In this document: in pieces, positions 1-7,680 of the stretch
Layout: the number at the start of each line of letters is the position of its first letter
How positions within the stretch are numbered: position 1 is the first letter of the stretch
Origin: Bacteroidales bacterium
GTDB taxonomy: Bacteria; Bacteroidota; Bacteroidia; Bacteroidales; JAADGE01
Assembly: GCA_024762915.1 (NCBI GenBank)
Contig: JANTGL010000023.1
Coordinates: 1 to 16,511, forward strand
Direction: 5' to 3'
DNA length: 16,511 nucleotides
The notes under the pieces: model-generated
Databases searched by the model: none
Seen by the model: the letters and a program-made list of their open reading frames with translations, nothing else
Told to the model about the DNA's origin: nothing
Translations under genes and position numbers: made by a program

Positions 1-400
1 CCGTCCCGTTTTTATTTCTGATGATTTTACAATTTTCGGGAACTTCGGCTTGTTTTATATTTTTCTCATTTAAACCGAAACCCTTACTTTTTACAAAGCG
101 TTTTACATCTTCCAAAACTTTATCATTTAAGACTAAACGCGTATCGAAATATTCCGCTAAAGTTTCTTTTGTTAAATCATCTTCGGTGGGTCCCAAACCG
201 CCTGTAATAACAACTAGATCAGCATGTTCCGAAACCTCACTAAGAATTGTTTTAATATGTACCTTATTATCGGAAACGCTTGATATTTGTCTGATTTCAA
301 ATCCTGAATTATTTAATTCTTCAGCAATAAATACAGAATTTGTATCCGTAATTTGTCCGATTAAAATTTCATCACCTATTGTTATTATATCTGCTTTCAT
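1..400 (-). CDS. cinA: CinA-family protein, 5' part only (cut by window edge)
   Basis: The first 133 codons, read from the ATG at 400-398, give the N-terminal molybdopterin-binding-like (MoCF) domain of the CinA family. The opening residues MKADIITIGDEILIGQITDT (1-20) and the GGLGPTEDD loop (67-75) are the family signatures. In this family the N-terminal domain is linked to ADP-ribose/NMN-type pyrophosphatase activity and a C-terminal domain, not visible here, carries NMN amidohydrolase (pyridine nucleotide recycling) activity. Whether this copy has that second domain cannot be seen. A TAnnTTTG promoter element lies 39 nt ahead of the ATG, and the gene stands alone: the upstream proline dehydrogenase on the same strand ends in its own terminator. 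The open frame on the opposite strand is a shadow. Cytoplasmic. Confidence 0.93.
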   Translation of the reverse strand, partial: MKADIITIGDEILIGQITDTNSVFIAEELNNSGFEIRQISSVSDNKVHIKTILSEVSEHADLVVITGGLGPTEDDLTKETLAEYFDTRLVLNDKVLEDVKRFVKSKGFGLNEKNIKQAEVPENCKIIRNKNGT

Positions 401-438
401 TTAAAAATATCTCAACATTCGTAACTTATATTTAAAGA

Positions 439-446
439 CAAAAATA
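439..446 (-). promoter_or_regulatory. Putative Bacteroidota -7 element for cinA
   Basis: On the minus strand the bases read TATTTTTG, an exact match to the Bacteroidota -7 consensus TAnnTTTG, 38 nt before the cinA ATG. No clear -33 TTTG box is visible, so this is supported by one element and position only. The rest of 401-560 holds no recognisable gene. Confidence 0.4.
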
Positions 447-559
447 AGAAATGTTCCGAGTTTGACGGTAATTGTGATAAATAATCTTTTAATAAGCAGA
501 GTTAATAACGTTATCGGAATCCGTTTAATCGAATTTTATTTTAAGAATAAAAACTTAAT

Positions 560-599
560 TAAAAAAAATGAGCGTAAAACTGCCATGTTTACGCTCATT
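560..599 (-). terminator. Intrinsic terminator of the proline dehydrogenase gene
   Basis: Inverted repeat 567-578 / 588-599 forms a 12-bp perfect stem with a 9-nt loop. On the minus strand it begins 23 nt after the proline dehydrogenase stop codon and runs into eight T (complement of A at 561-568). This is a canonical rho-independent terminator and separates putA-like expression from cinA. Confidence 0.9.
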
Positions 600-621
600 A
601 ATTACATGAAAAAGATTTTTT

Positions 622-1788
622 TTAATTTTGTTTTCTTCGTTTAATTTCTTGATTTATCAATACTAACTCCCTGCTTGTTTGCCCTTTAACTGAAGTATTT
701 TCTTCAGCTCTTCGAAACAGGTACGGTAAAACATGTTTTACGGGTCCGTAGGGCAAATATTTTGAAACATTATATCCTGCTGCACCCAAATTAAAACTAA
801 GATTATCACTCATACCGTATAATTGTGAAAACCAAAATCGGTTATCCGTTTTCTCAATATTATTTTCTTTCATCAAATCAACTAATAATAAAGTACTTTC
901 TTCATTATGTGTTCCGTTAAAAATTGAAACAATATCACGATGCTCAAAAGAAAATCTCAATGCATCGTTATAAGCTTTATCGGTATCTTCTTTTGTATCA
1001 TGTATCGGAGATTCATAACCCATTTCCGATGCTCTTTCACGTTCTTTCTCCATATAAGCTCCGCGAACAAATTTTGCTCCGAGAAAATAACCGCCTTCTT
1101 TTGCTTTCTTGTATGTTCTTTTCAAATTCTCCAATCTGTCTTTTCGATACATTTGCCAAGTATTAAAAACAATTGCTTTTTCTTTATTGAAAAGCAACAT
1201 CATTTCATCAACTGTTTCATCGATAAAATTCTGATACCAGGAATCTTCCGCATCGATTAATATCGGAACATCAACATCATACGCTTTTTGGCATAATATT
1301 TTAACTCTTTTTTTGAAATTTTGTGCTTCAATTTTTTCTTCATCTGTCAATTCCTCATCCGTACTTGCTTTTGTAAGAATATGGGAAGTTGTAAAAGCCG
1401 TAGGTTTGAAAACGGCAAACGGTATATTCTCAAATTTCCCGGCATTTTCAATTGAATGCAAAGTTTCCGCTAATGCTTTTTCAATATCTTCAATTGATTC
1501 TTTTCCTTCTACCGAATAATCTAGAATAGATTTTACTCCGTATGTTCCCATAATTTTTACCCGCGGAGCACACTCATCAATTGTTTCACCTCCCACAAAA
1601 AGATTATAAATAGTCGGTTTAACAATCCAATTTATCGGAAAATGAATTGTTAAGGCAAATTGAGTTAAGATTTTTGCAACTCTTGTAATAAAAGGACTTG
1701 CCATAACTTTGTATAAAAACAAAGCTTTTTTCATATCTCGATTAGTTTTCGAGATAAATGCTGTTTTTGTATTCTTAAAATCTATCAT
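622..1788 (-). CDS. Proline dehydrogenase (monofunctional, FAD-dependent)
   Basis: A 388-residue protein of the PRODH family that oxidises L-proline to pyrroline-5-carboxylate, passing electrons to FAD and on to the quinone pool. The TIM-barrel signatures are in order: DAEDSW (179-184), KFVRGAYMEKERERA (239-253), GTHNEES (292-298), QLYGMSD (322-328) and the C-terminal YLPYGPVKHVLPYLFRRAEEN region (344-364) whose paired arginines bind the proline carboxylate. It lacks the aldehyde dehydrogenase half of PutA, so the second step must be encoded elsewhere. The first ATG is favoured because a TAnnTTTG element sits 21 nt upstream and the N-terminus (residues 1-60) is typical of Bacteroidota homologues. 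It is divergent from aroB, an arrangement I recall from other Bacteroidota genomes. A strong terminator follows. In that phylum the gene is commonly named as proline dehydrogenase without a fixed symbol. Confidence 0.95.
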   Translation of the reverse strand: MIDFKNTKTAFISKTNRDMKKALFLYKVMASPFITRVAKILTQFALTIHFPINWIVKPTIYNLFVGGETIDECAPRVKIMGTYGVKSILDYSVEGKESIEDIEKALAETLHSIENAGKFENIPFAVFKPTAFTTSHILTKASTDEELTDEEKIEAQNFKKRVKILCQKAYDVDVPILIDAEDSWYQNFIDETVDEMMLLFNKEKAIVFNTWQMYRKDRLENLKRTYKKAKEGGYFLGAKFVRGAYMEKERERASEMGYESPIHDTKEDTDKAYNDALRFSFEHRDIVSIFNGTHNEESTLLLVDLMKENNIEKTDNRFWFSQLYGMSDNLSFNLGAAGYNVSKYLPYGPVKHVLPYLFRRAEENTSVKGQTSRELVLINQEIKRRKQN

Positions 1789-1809
1789 TTTTTTTCTTTA
1801 AAAACGTTA

Positions 1810-1817
1810 CAAAATTA
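1810..1817 (-). promoter_or_regulatory. Putative -7 element for proline dehydrogenase
   Basis: The minus strand reads TAATTTTG, an exact TAnnTTTG match, 21 nt ahead of the ATG at 1788. A convincing -33 box is not visible. It lies in the 132-bp divergent region shared with aroB. Confidence 0.45.
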
Positions 1818-1879
1818 AAATTTTGATTAAATATTAACACGAAATAAAAACTATTCTAAAACATCATTTACAATTTATT

Positions 1880-1887
1880 TATATTTT
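1880..1887 (+). promoter_or_regulatory. Possible -7 element for aroB (7 of 8 match)
   Basis: TATATTTT matches TAnnTTTG at all but the last base and lies 33 nt before the aroB ATG. The region is so AT-rich that chance is a serious alternative. Confidence 0.25.
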
Positions 1888-1920
1888 AGCGCATATTTAA
1901 AAAATTGAAAGACAAAATAA

Positions 1921-3006
1921 ATGAATAAAGATTTCAATCAAAATGATATTACTCATACTGAAGATATAATTTCAGATTTAAAAGAATATTTAACAAAATA
2001 TACTTTTGAACAAATTTATATTTTAACGGATAAAAACTGTAAAAATCTTTGTTTTCCTGTAATTAGTAAAGTATTTAACAGAAATGAAAAGATTTTCACA
2101 ATTATCTCAGAAGAAAAATATAAAAATATCGAAACAGTTACAAAAATCTGGAACTTTCTAATTAAAAAACAGGCAGACAGAAATTCTTTATTAATTAATA
2201 TAGGAGGCGGAATGGTTACAGATATTGGAGGATTTGCAGCTTCAACTTTTAAAAGAGGAATTTCTTTTATCAATATTCCCACAACTTTGTTAGCTCAAAT
2301 TGATGCATCCGTCGGAGGAAAAACCGGAATAAATTTCCAAGGTTTAAAAAATCAAATAGGTACCATTACACTGCCCGAAAAAGTCTTTATCTCATCAATT
2401 TTTCTTAAAACATTAGATACCGAAGAATTTTTATCCGGCTTCGGAGAAATGTTAAAGCATGCTTTAATTTTTGACAAATCGCATTATTACGAATTAATAA
2501 ATTTTATAAATACCGATTTTTCTGAAAAAAAATATCAAAAATTTAACACTCTGATTAAGAAATCCGTCAATATAAAATTACATTTCGTCAAAAATGACAT
2601 AACAGAAACAGGTTTGCGAAAAACCTTAAATTTCGGACATACTTTCGGTCATGCAATTGAAAGTTATTTTTTAAAAAAGAGAAAAATAATGAGGCACGGA
2701 ACAGCCGTTGTGTACGGAATTATTTGTGAGCTATGGCTTTCCGTAAAATATCATAATTTTAATAAAAATTACATTGAAGAAATTTCAAAAGATTTAATTA
2801 ATATATACGGAAAAGTTAATATCCCTGAAAAGGATTTCTCAAATATTTATTTATTAATGAAGCATGATAAAAAAAACACGGGTAAAAACATTCAAACCGT
2901 CCTCCTAAAAGATATCGGATTAGCTGAATATCATAATATTATAAACAAAAATGACATTTTTGAAAGTCTTCGTAAATTAAATTTATTATCAAAAGAAATT
3001 AAATGA
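1921..3006 (+). CDS. aroB: 3-dehydroquinate synthase
   Basis: A 361-residue protein, the usual length for AroB, which converts DAHP to 3-dehydroquinate in the second step of the shikimate pathway (cytoplasm, NAD+ and Zn2+/Co2+ dependent). The NAD-binding glycine-rich loop GGGMVTDIGGFAAS lies at 95-108, followed by IPTTLLAQIDASVGGKTGIN (119-138), which is highly conserved. Metal ligands are readable as E176 (GFGEMLKHAL), a histidine of NFGHTFGHA (240 or 244) and H259. The sequence around the last ligand reads HGTAV, where most AroB proteins have HGEAV. The protein is rich in Lys, Asn and Ile in line with the local AT content. It is divergent from proline dehydrogenase and is followed by the PorP-like gene, which has its own promoter, so aroB is probably a single-gene unit. 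Confidence 0.95.
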   Translation: MNKDFNQNDITHTEDIISDLKEYLTKYTFEQIYILTDKNCKNLCFPVISKVFNRNEKIFTIISEEKYKNIETVTKIWNFLIKKQADRNSLLINIGGGMVTDIGGFAASTFKRGISFINIPTTLLAQIDASVGGKTGINFQGLKNQIGTITLPEKVFISSIFLKTLDTEEFLSGFGEMLKHALIFDKSHYYELINFINTDFSEKKYQKFNTLIKKSVNIKLHFVKNDITETGLRKTLNFGHTFGHAIESYFLKKRKIMRHGTAVVYGIICELWLSVKYHNFNKNYIEEISKDLINIYGKVNIPEKDFSNIYLLMKHDKKNTGKNIQTVLLKDIGLAEYHNIINKNDIFESLRKLNLLSKEIK

Positions 3007-3087
3007 TTTTTATTTTCGGTATCAATTTTGCTTATATCCTTTTATAAAAAAAATAATAATAATATTTCACTATTTAACGTTATTTTT

Positions 3088-3095
3088 TATATTTG
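3088..3095 (+). promoter_or_regulatory. -7 element for the PorP/SprF gene
   Basis: TATATTTG matches TAnnTTTG exactly and lies 22 nt before the TTG at 3118. A TTG at 3028 in the same frame would lie upstream of this promoter, so the element decides the start in favour of 3118. No clear -33 TTTG is seen. Confidence 0.5.
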
Positions 3096-3117
3096 TGCTT
3101 ATATTAAAATAGGTAAA

Positions 3118-4155
3118 TTGAAAAAATTAATCGGATTTTTAGTTGTATTTTTCTTCGTTTCGGAAATCGGAACAGCTCAGATAGCTCACTATTCTCAGTT
3201 CTACTCAACCCCTATGACTATTGCTCCGTCATTTGCCGGTTTAACTGAGGCAAGCAGATTGTCATTAAATTACAGAGATCAATGGCCTGCAATTCCGGGA
3301 ACTTTCACAACCTATTCTGCAGGAGTTGATAATTATTTTAAACGGGCAAAAAGCGGTGTGGGCTTATTAATATACAGAGACGTAGCCGGTGTCGGAAAAT
3401 TGGGATTAACCGAAGCCAGTTTATTGTATTCATATAAAATTAAAGTCGGACAAAAAAGAGGAAATATTAATTCCGAATGGTTTTTAAGACCCGGTATTCA
3501 ATTCAAATATTCAAGACGGTCAATTGATTTTGAGAAATTAATATTCGGAGATCAACTTCTCGGGAATCAACCCGTTAGTGTTGAAGCACGTCCTTTAGCA
3601 AAAAAAGCATATATTGATTTTACCGCTTCACTATTGGCATATACCGATTTATATTGGGGTGGCTTTTCCGTGGATCATCTCTTAAAACCAAATCAATCTT
3701 TGTATGGTTATAATGACCGAATGAGTATGAAATGGTCTTTTTTCGGCGGTGCAAAAATATTACTCCGTGATCAAAAAAGCAGACGTGTGCGCTACGGAAG
3801 AGATATAGAAAACGTTACTTTTGCATTTAATTATCAATATTGGGATCATTTTGACCAACTGGATATCGGTGCTTACTGGACACATGATCCGCTTATTCTC
3901 GGTGCATGGTTTCGAGGTATTCCGATTATTGACAAAAAAGATAAAACCTTTAATAATATTGATGCAATCATTGTATTGGTAGGATTCAAACTTACGCCGG
4001 ATTTAAAAATAGGATACAGTTACGATATGACTGTGATTCGAAATTTATTTAGTCATACCGGCGGAGCTCATGAAATTTCTTTAGTGTATGAGTTTAATAA
4101 AAACTTAGATCGCAGATTCGATAAACACACGATTATTCCGTGTCCGAGTTTTTAA
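3118..4155 (+). CDS. PorP/SprF-family outer-membrane protein (T9SS-associated)
   Basis: Start at the TTG at 3118 gives 345 residues, beginning with a clean signal peptide (KKLIGFLVVFFFVSEIGTAQ, then mature IAHYSQFYSTP). The open frame continues 30 codons upstream, but those lie across a promoter element and precede the signal peptide, so they are probably untranslated. The hallmark of the family is immediately after cleavage: SQFYSTP, then PSFAGLTEASRLSLNYRDQWPAIPGTFTTYSAGVD. The rest alternates short polar and aromatic strands, as expected for a small outer-membrane beta-barrel, with LKIGYSYDMTV near the end. Family members (PorP of Porphyromonas, SprF of Flavobacterium) act with the type IX secretion system; SprF helps secrete and anchor the SprB adhesin. 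Many Bacteroidota carry several paralogues, usually beside a large cargo gene. Here no partner is adjacent, so its client is unknown. The stop overlaps the convergent small membrane-protein gene by 23 bp. Confidence 0.88.
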   Translation: MKKLIGFLVVFFFVSEIGTAQIAHYSQFYSTPMTIAPSFAGLTEASRLSLNYRDQWPAIPGTFTTYSAGVDNYFKRAKSGVGLLIYRDVAGVGKLGLTEASLLYSYKIKVGQKRGNINSEWFLRPGIQFKYSRRSIDFEKLIFGDQLLGNQPVSVEARPLAKKAYIDFTASLLAYTDLYWGGFSVDHLLKPNQSLYGYNDRMSMKWSFFGGAKILLRDQKSRRVRYGRDIENVTFAFNYQYWDHFDQLDIGAYWTHDPLILGAWFRGIPIIDKKDKTFNNIDAIIVLVGFKLTPDLKIGYSYDMTVIRNLFSHTGGAHEISLVYEFNKNLDRRFDKHTIIPCPSF

Positions 4156-4408
4156 TTTGATGTTTTCTTGCTTTATAATCTGCAATTTTTTTTCCTGATA
4201 ATTGTCCCAGAAAAAATGCGCCTACTAAGAAAGGATAGGTCCACCATTTAAATCCGAGATGAAATAAAAAACGAAGTCCTACAACAAAAGGAATGGGTAA
4301 ATGAATTGATAAAATCCATTGCCAAGAAAACTTTTTTGTTTTTGAACGCCACATTCCGAAAGGAAGATTTAATACAAAAACTAATATACTTACAATAAAT
4401 AAATTCAT
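4133..4408 (-). CDS. Small predicted membrane protein, function unknown
   Basis: A 91-residue protein with three apparent hydrophobic segments (about 2-18, 32-51 and 57-71) and a basic C-terminal tail (73-84). The stretch NLPFGMWRSKTKKFSWQW (14-31) and IHLPIPFVVGLRF (35-47) match my recollection of conserved hypothetical proteins of this size found in several phyla, but I know no function. It is supported as a real gene by the composition, an exact TAnnTTTG element 17 nt upstream, and its position just past the hsp20 terminator. Its last seven codons overlap the last codons of the convergent PorP-like gene. Confidence 0.7.
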   Translation of the reverse strand: MNLFIVSILVFVLNLPFGMWRSKTKKFSWQWILSIHLPIPFVVGLRFLFHLGFKWWTYPFLVGAFFLGQLSGKKIADYKARKHQIKNSDTE

Positions 4409-4425
4409 TTTTTAAAATAAGAATC

Positions 4426-4433
4426 CAAAAATA
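4426..4433 (-). promoter_or_regulatory. -7 element for the small membrane-protein gene
   Basis: The minus strand reads TATTTTTG, an exact TAnnTTTG match, 17 nt before the ATG at 4408. It begins where the T-run of the hsp20 terminator ends, so terminator and next promoter are packed end to end. Confidence 0.4.
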
Positions 4434-4462
4434 AAAAAATGTGACCGTTTAAGTCACATTTT
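4433..4462 (-). terminator. Intrinsic terminator of hsp20
   Basis: A perfect 10-bp stem, 4436-4445 / 4453-4462, with a 7-nt loop, begins 22 nt after the hsp20 stop codon and is followed on the minus strand by a T-run (complement of A at 4433-4439). Confidence 0.88.
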
Positions 4463-4484
4463 CTGTTTTATATTTCAATTCAAA

Positions 4485-4913
4485 TTATTTAATAGCAATT
4501 TGCTTCGGTTTATTGATAATTTCTTGCTTTTTTGCAATTGTAATTATTAATACTCCGTTTTCGGATTTTGCATCAATTTTTTCTTTGTCGGCAATTTCCG
4601 GTAAAGTAAAGGATCGAGAGAAATTAAAATAATTAAATTCTCTTTTTGTATATTTCCCTTTATCACTAATATCCGGCTCTTTAACATCGGCAGAAATTAC
4701 CAATACATCGTTTTCTAAATTAATGCTGATTTCTTCTTTTTTTAAACCGGGTGTAGCAAATTCAATTTTGTATGCTGTTTCACTTTCAAAAACATTTACC
4801 GGCGGAACCGTTAAAACACGAGATTTTGCTAAAGGATTAATTTCTCCCGTAAAAAAATCGTCTAACCAATCCGGGAAAAACGGCGAATTTGGGTTTCTTC
4901 TTATTACTGTCAT
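4485..4913 (-). CDS. Small heat-shock protein, Hsp20/alpha-crystallin family
   Basis: A 142-residue ATP-independent holdase that binds unfolding proteins and passes them to DnaK/ClpB. The alpha-crystallin domain spans about 36-130: VNVFESETAYKIEFATPGLKKEEI at its start, and the near-invariant SENGVLIITIAK (117-128) at its end. The short C-terminal extension ends in QIAIK, containing the I-x-I motif (139-141) that fits a neighbouring alpha-crystallin domain during oligomer assembly. The N-terminal arm (FPDWLDDFFTGE, 13-24) resembles that of other Bacteroidota Hsp20s. The gene is monocistronic: terminator behind, 155-bp non-coding region in front. That upstream region has a near match to the -7 element (TATGTTTT, 4959-4966 on the minus strand) and TGTCA-type boxes at 5047-5059. 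Confidence 0.94.
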   Translation of the reverse strand: MTVIRRNPNSPFFPDWLDDFFTGEINPLAKSRVLTVPPVNVFESETAYKIEFATPGLKKEEISINLENDVLVISADVKEPDISDKGKYTKREFNYFNFSRSFTLPEIADKEKIDAKSENGVLIITIAKKQEIINKPKQIAIK

Positions 4914-5068
4914 GATTTCTATAATTTTAAGTTAATAATTCATTTCATTAATTCACTTAAAACATATCAATTTATATACCGACACTAAAAAGTATTAAAT
5001 TTAGCTAAAAATCATGTCAATTAGTCTGAATGCACACTTAAATGTATGCCAGTTTGACATTTTACGTA

Positions 5069-6238
5069 TTATTTTCTTAAATAAATAATACTCGAACGGA
5101 TCAAAATAATCAGTTCTAAAGGCAGAACGGCCTTATCAAACAAAGGGATAAAAAATAAGTCAGAAATCATTGTAAACAAAATCAGTACTGAATACAATAA
5201 AAAAAACTGCTTAAGATATTTTTTACTGTGACGTTTTAATAAAAAAGCAGCAATTATATAGAAAGGTGAAGCCCAAATAATATTTTGATTACTCACGACA
5301 GAAGAATGGTCGGTAAAAAACCACAAAAACAAAATATTAAGACCTATAAAACCGAATATAAAAAATATGGTTTTATCTAAAATTAAGAATTGTTTTACAT
5401 ATTTAATTTCAAAAATTGTAAGGGCTAATATAATTATCAAGAAAACCCAAAAAACTCGACGCGGTGTGTATGTTAAAGAATCACGTGTTATTTCTTCGAC
5501 CGGCTGAAAAATTAAATTTTCTTGTTTGACAAATTGTTTTGTTCCCGAAGCTGTTTTAATCAAAGTTTTATCAAAAATTGCTTTTAAATAATCAGGTAAA
5601 AATGATGCATCTTTTACGGAAACAATTTCATCAACCGGACGACCGAGTGCTAAATTAATACCGAAGCGTTCCCAATCCTTTCCGTCTAAATACGGCATTA
5701 ACATTTCACGGTATGACTTCTGTCCGTCGGAAAGTTTTTCGGGTAAAATTAAACTGTCTTTTAAAGCATCATTAATAATTTTTAATACACGTGTTGAGCA
5801 ATTATCTTTTAAGAAATCGTATCGATAATACATATTCTCAGGCAAAGCATTTATTTTTAAAGCATGAAAAATATTCGCTTTTTGAGAACCGGATAAATTA
5901 AGCACTTGCTCTTTTATTGCTCTTTTCTCTTGCATATATGATAATACAAAATATCGATACGGAGAAACACTCAGCATATAATCCAGTTTCCCTCTCGTAA
6001 ATTTCACATAAAAACCGGGCGTCTCAAAATTAAATGTTCCGTAATTATAAACATTGTCAATACTTAAAACAGGATCTTTAATACGAATTGCCGAATGTCC
6101 GAAAGTTGAATATAATTCATTTCCGGGAGCGCAAGTAATAATGCTGACTTCAGCGTAAGGGCTGAGAGCTTGTCCGAAATTAATTTCTGAAACTAAAAGG
6201 AATACACTGAAAAGTAACAATTGTTTTATATTTCTCAT
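5069..6238 (-). CDS. DUF4105 / Lnb-N family membrane protein, candidate lipoprotein N-acyltransferase
   Basis: A 389-residue protein with a signal sequence (1-22), a periplasmic DUF4105 (Lnb N-terminal) domain (about 30-215) and five predicted membrane segments (about 261-277, 289-306, 321-335, 344-364, 370-384). Two conserved motifs stand out: TFGHSAIRI with H48 and FLKDNCSTR with C147, the likely Cys-His pair of the fold; the TDHSSV motif (309-314) follows the second membrane helix. The same domain occurs in Lnb, a lipoprotein acyl transferase of Firmicutes, and Bacteroidota proteins of this architecture have been assigned lipoprotein N-acylation, replacing the absent Lnt. That function is by family, not shown here. 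The ATG lies 2 nt after the mgtE stop, so it is the last gene of a smr-mgtE-DUF4105 operon; the start is fixed by this spacing and by the signal peptide. Confidence 0.85.
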   Translation of the reverse strand: MRNIKQLLLFSVFLLVSEINFGQALSPYAEVSIITCAPGNELYSTFGHSAIRIKDPVLSIDNVYNYGTFNFETPGFYVKFTRGKLDYMLSVSPYRYFVLSYMQEKRAIKEQVLNLSGSQKANIFHALKINALPENMYYRYDFLKDNCSTRVLKIINDALKDSLILPEKLSDGQKSYREMLMPYLDGKDWERFGINLALGRPVDEIVSVKDASFLPDYLKAIFDKTLIKTASGTKQFVKQENLIFQPVEEITRDSLTYTPRRVFWVFLIIILALTIFEIKYVKQFLILDKTIFFIFGFIGLNILFLWFFTDHSSVVSNQNIIWASPFYIIAAFLLKRHSKKYLKQFFLLYSVLILFTMISDLFFIPLFDKAVLPLELIILIRSSIIYLRK

Positions 6239-6240
6239 AA

Positions 6241-7602
6241 TCAGATAAGTGTAAATAAAATACCGCCGATTGTCATATAGATAAGAAGTCCGAAGATATC
6301 ATTTGATGTTGTAATAAACGGTCCGGTTGCAATTGCAGGATCAATTTTTAATTTATGAAGTGCCAAAGGAACAAATGTTCCGAAAAGTGACGCAAATATT
6401 ATTACACTGAATAAGGCTACACTAACTGTTAAAGTTAAGGCGAATGAATCAGAGAAGAAAAAATTATATCCGAATAAAATTACGGCACATATAACTCCGT
6501 TAATAAAAGCAACCGAAAATTCTTTAAATATTTTTTTAAACGTACTTTCCATATTTATAGAACCGTTTGCTAAACCTTGAACAACAATGGAAGCAGATTG
6601 AACTCCGGCATTTCCGCCCATAGCAGCAATCAAAGGAAGGAAAAAGGCCAAAGCAGCATGAGTTGCTAACTGAATTTCGTATCCGGCAAGTACTTTAGAA
6701 CCAATTATTTCACCAATTAAACCCACCAACAACCAAGGTAAACGAGCACGTGTTAATCGCCATATTTTATCCGAATGCTCAACATCTTCAGAAATACCTG
6801 ACATCATTTGATAATCTTTTTCAGCTTCTTCGCGCATAACATCAACCAAATCATCGAAAGTAATACGCCCGAGAAGCCGCCCTAATTCATCCACTACAGG
6901 CAATGCTACAAGGTCATATTTATCGGATAAATTTGCAACATCTTCTGCCTTCATGTCTGCCCTGACATATATCACATCTTTATTATAAATATCCTTAATT
7001 TCAGAACCTTTTGAAGCCAACAATAATTTTGTTAAAGATACCGTCCCTCTCAGAATATAGTCATTATCAACGACATACACATAATAAATGTCATCAACTT
7101 CATCAACTTGTTTTCTGATTTCGGAAATTGCTTTTTCTACATCATCATTAATATGAACGGTAATAATTTCTTTCCCCATCAAACCGCCGGCAGTATCTTC
7201 GTCATAAGACATTAAATCTACAATATCCCCGGCTTGTTCGATATCTTTTATTTTTTGAATAACTTCACCTTGTCTTTCATCAGGCAAATCAGCAATTACA
7301 TCGGCAGCATCATCGGAATCCATGTGATCGATAAATTTAGATGCAATCACCTCATCCGGAAGCACTTTCAAAAATCGACTTCTGTCATTATCATCCAATT
7401 CCGCAATGACATCAGCTGCCTTTTCTCGATCTTCTATTAATAAAAACAAGTATTTCGCCTGATCAAGATTTAAACTGTCATAGATTTCTGCAATATCTAC
7501 AGCTCTCATCTCCGCCATCACTTCGGCAGCTTTCTTTTCGTCCTTTTTTTCAATAACTTCAATTAAATTATCTAAAAAGTCGCGTGTTAATTCAAAATGC
7601 AT
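6241..7602 (-). CDS. mgtE: Magnesium transporter MgtE
   Basis: A complete 453-residue MgtE. The cytosolic N domain (about 1-130, superhelical, repeats such as DVIAELDDNDRSRFLKVLPD and DVIADLPDERQGEVI) is followed by a CBS-domain pair (about 135-258; EDTAGGLM at 135-142, LPVVDELGRLLGRITFDDLV at 234-253), the plug helix, and five membrane helices (from about 288). Pore-region motifs are intact: PLIAAMGGNAGVQS (323-336) and DPAIATGPFITTSND (421-435). In the family, Mg2+ bound between the N and CBS domains closes the channel when cytosolic Mg2+ is high, so regulation is built into the protein. It sits 78 nt downstream of smr and 2 nt upstream of the DUF4105 gene. Co2+ transport is also known for the family. 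Confidence 0.97.
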   Translation of the reverse strand: MHFELTRDFLDNLIEVIEKKDEKKAAEVMAEMRAVDIAEIYDSLNLDQAKYLFLLIEDREKAADVIAELDDNDRSRFLKVLPDEVIASKFIDHMDSDDAADVIADLPDERQGEVIQKIKDIEQAGDIVDLMSYDEDTAGGLMGKEIITVHINDDVEKAISEIRKQVDEVDDIYYVYVVDNDYILRGTVSLTKLLLASKGSEIKDIYNKDVIYVRADMKAEDVANLSDKYDLVALPVVDELGRLLGRITFDDLVDVMREEAEKDYQMMSGISEDVEHSDKIWRLTRARLPWLLVGLIGEIIGSKVLAGYEIQLATHAALAFFLPLIAAMGGNAGVQSASIVVQGLANGSINMESTFKKIFKEFSVAFINGVICAVILFGYNFFFSDSFALTLTVSVALFSVIIFASLFGTFVPLALHKLKIDPAIATGPFITTSNDIFGLLIYMTIGGILFTLI

Positions 7603-7680
7603 AGCAAATAATTTTTAGAATTTATAAAGTTAAAAAATTAATGCAGATAACAAGTTTATTTAAACTGTTCATTAAATCTT

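Noticed and set aside
21..404. Plus-strand open frame of 127 codons
   Set aside because: It is antisense to the clear CinA N-terminal domain and has no recognisable protein character.
924..1519. Plus-strand open frames inside the proline dehydrogenase gene
   Set aside because: They lie antisense to conserved PRODH motifs and are rich in Phe, Cys and Ser as expected of a shadow frame.
3045..3065. AAT microsatellite upstream of the PorP-like gene
   Set aside because: Only about four imperfect units in AT-rich DNA; no sign of a length switch.
3028..3117. Longer N-terminus for the PorP/SprF protein
   Set aside because: It would place 30 extra residues before a good signal peptide and would start upstream of the TATATTTG promoter element.
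4126..4143. Small hairpin at the end of the PorP-like gene
   Set aside because: Only five base pairs (ACACG/CGTGT) and a weak T-run; not enough for a terminator call.
5025..5060. Sigma-54 promoter upstream of hsp20 (TGGCA present on the minus strand)
   Set aside because: The GC of the -12 element is not at the required spacing; the bases there read TAAG.
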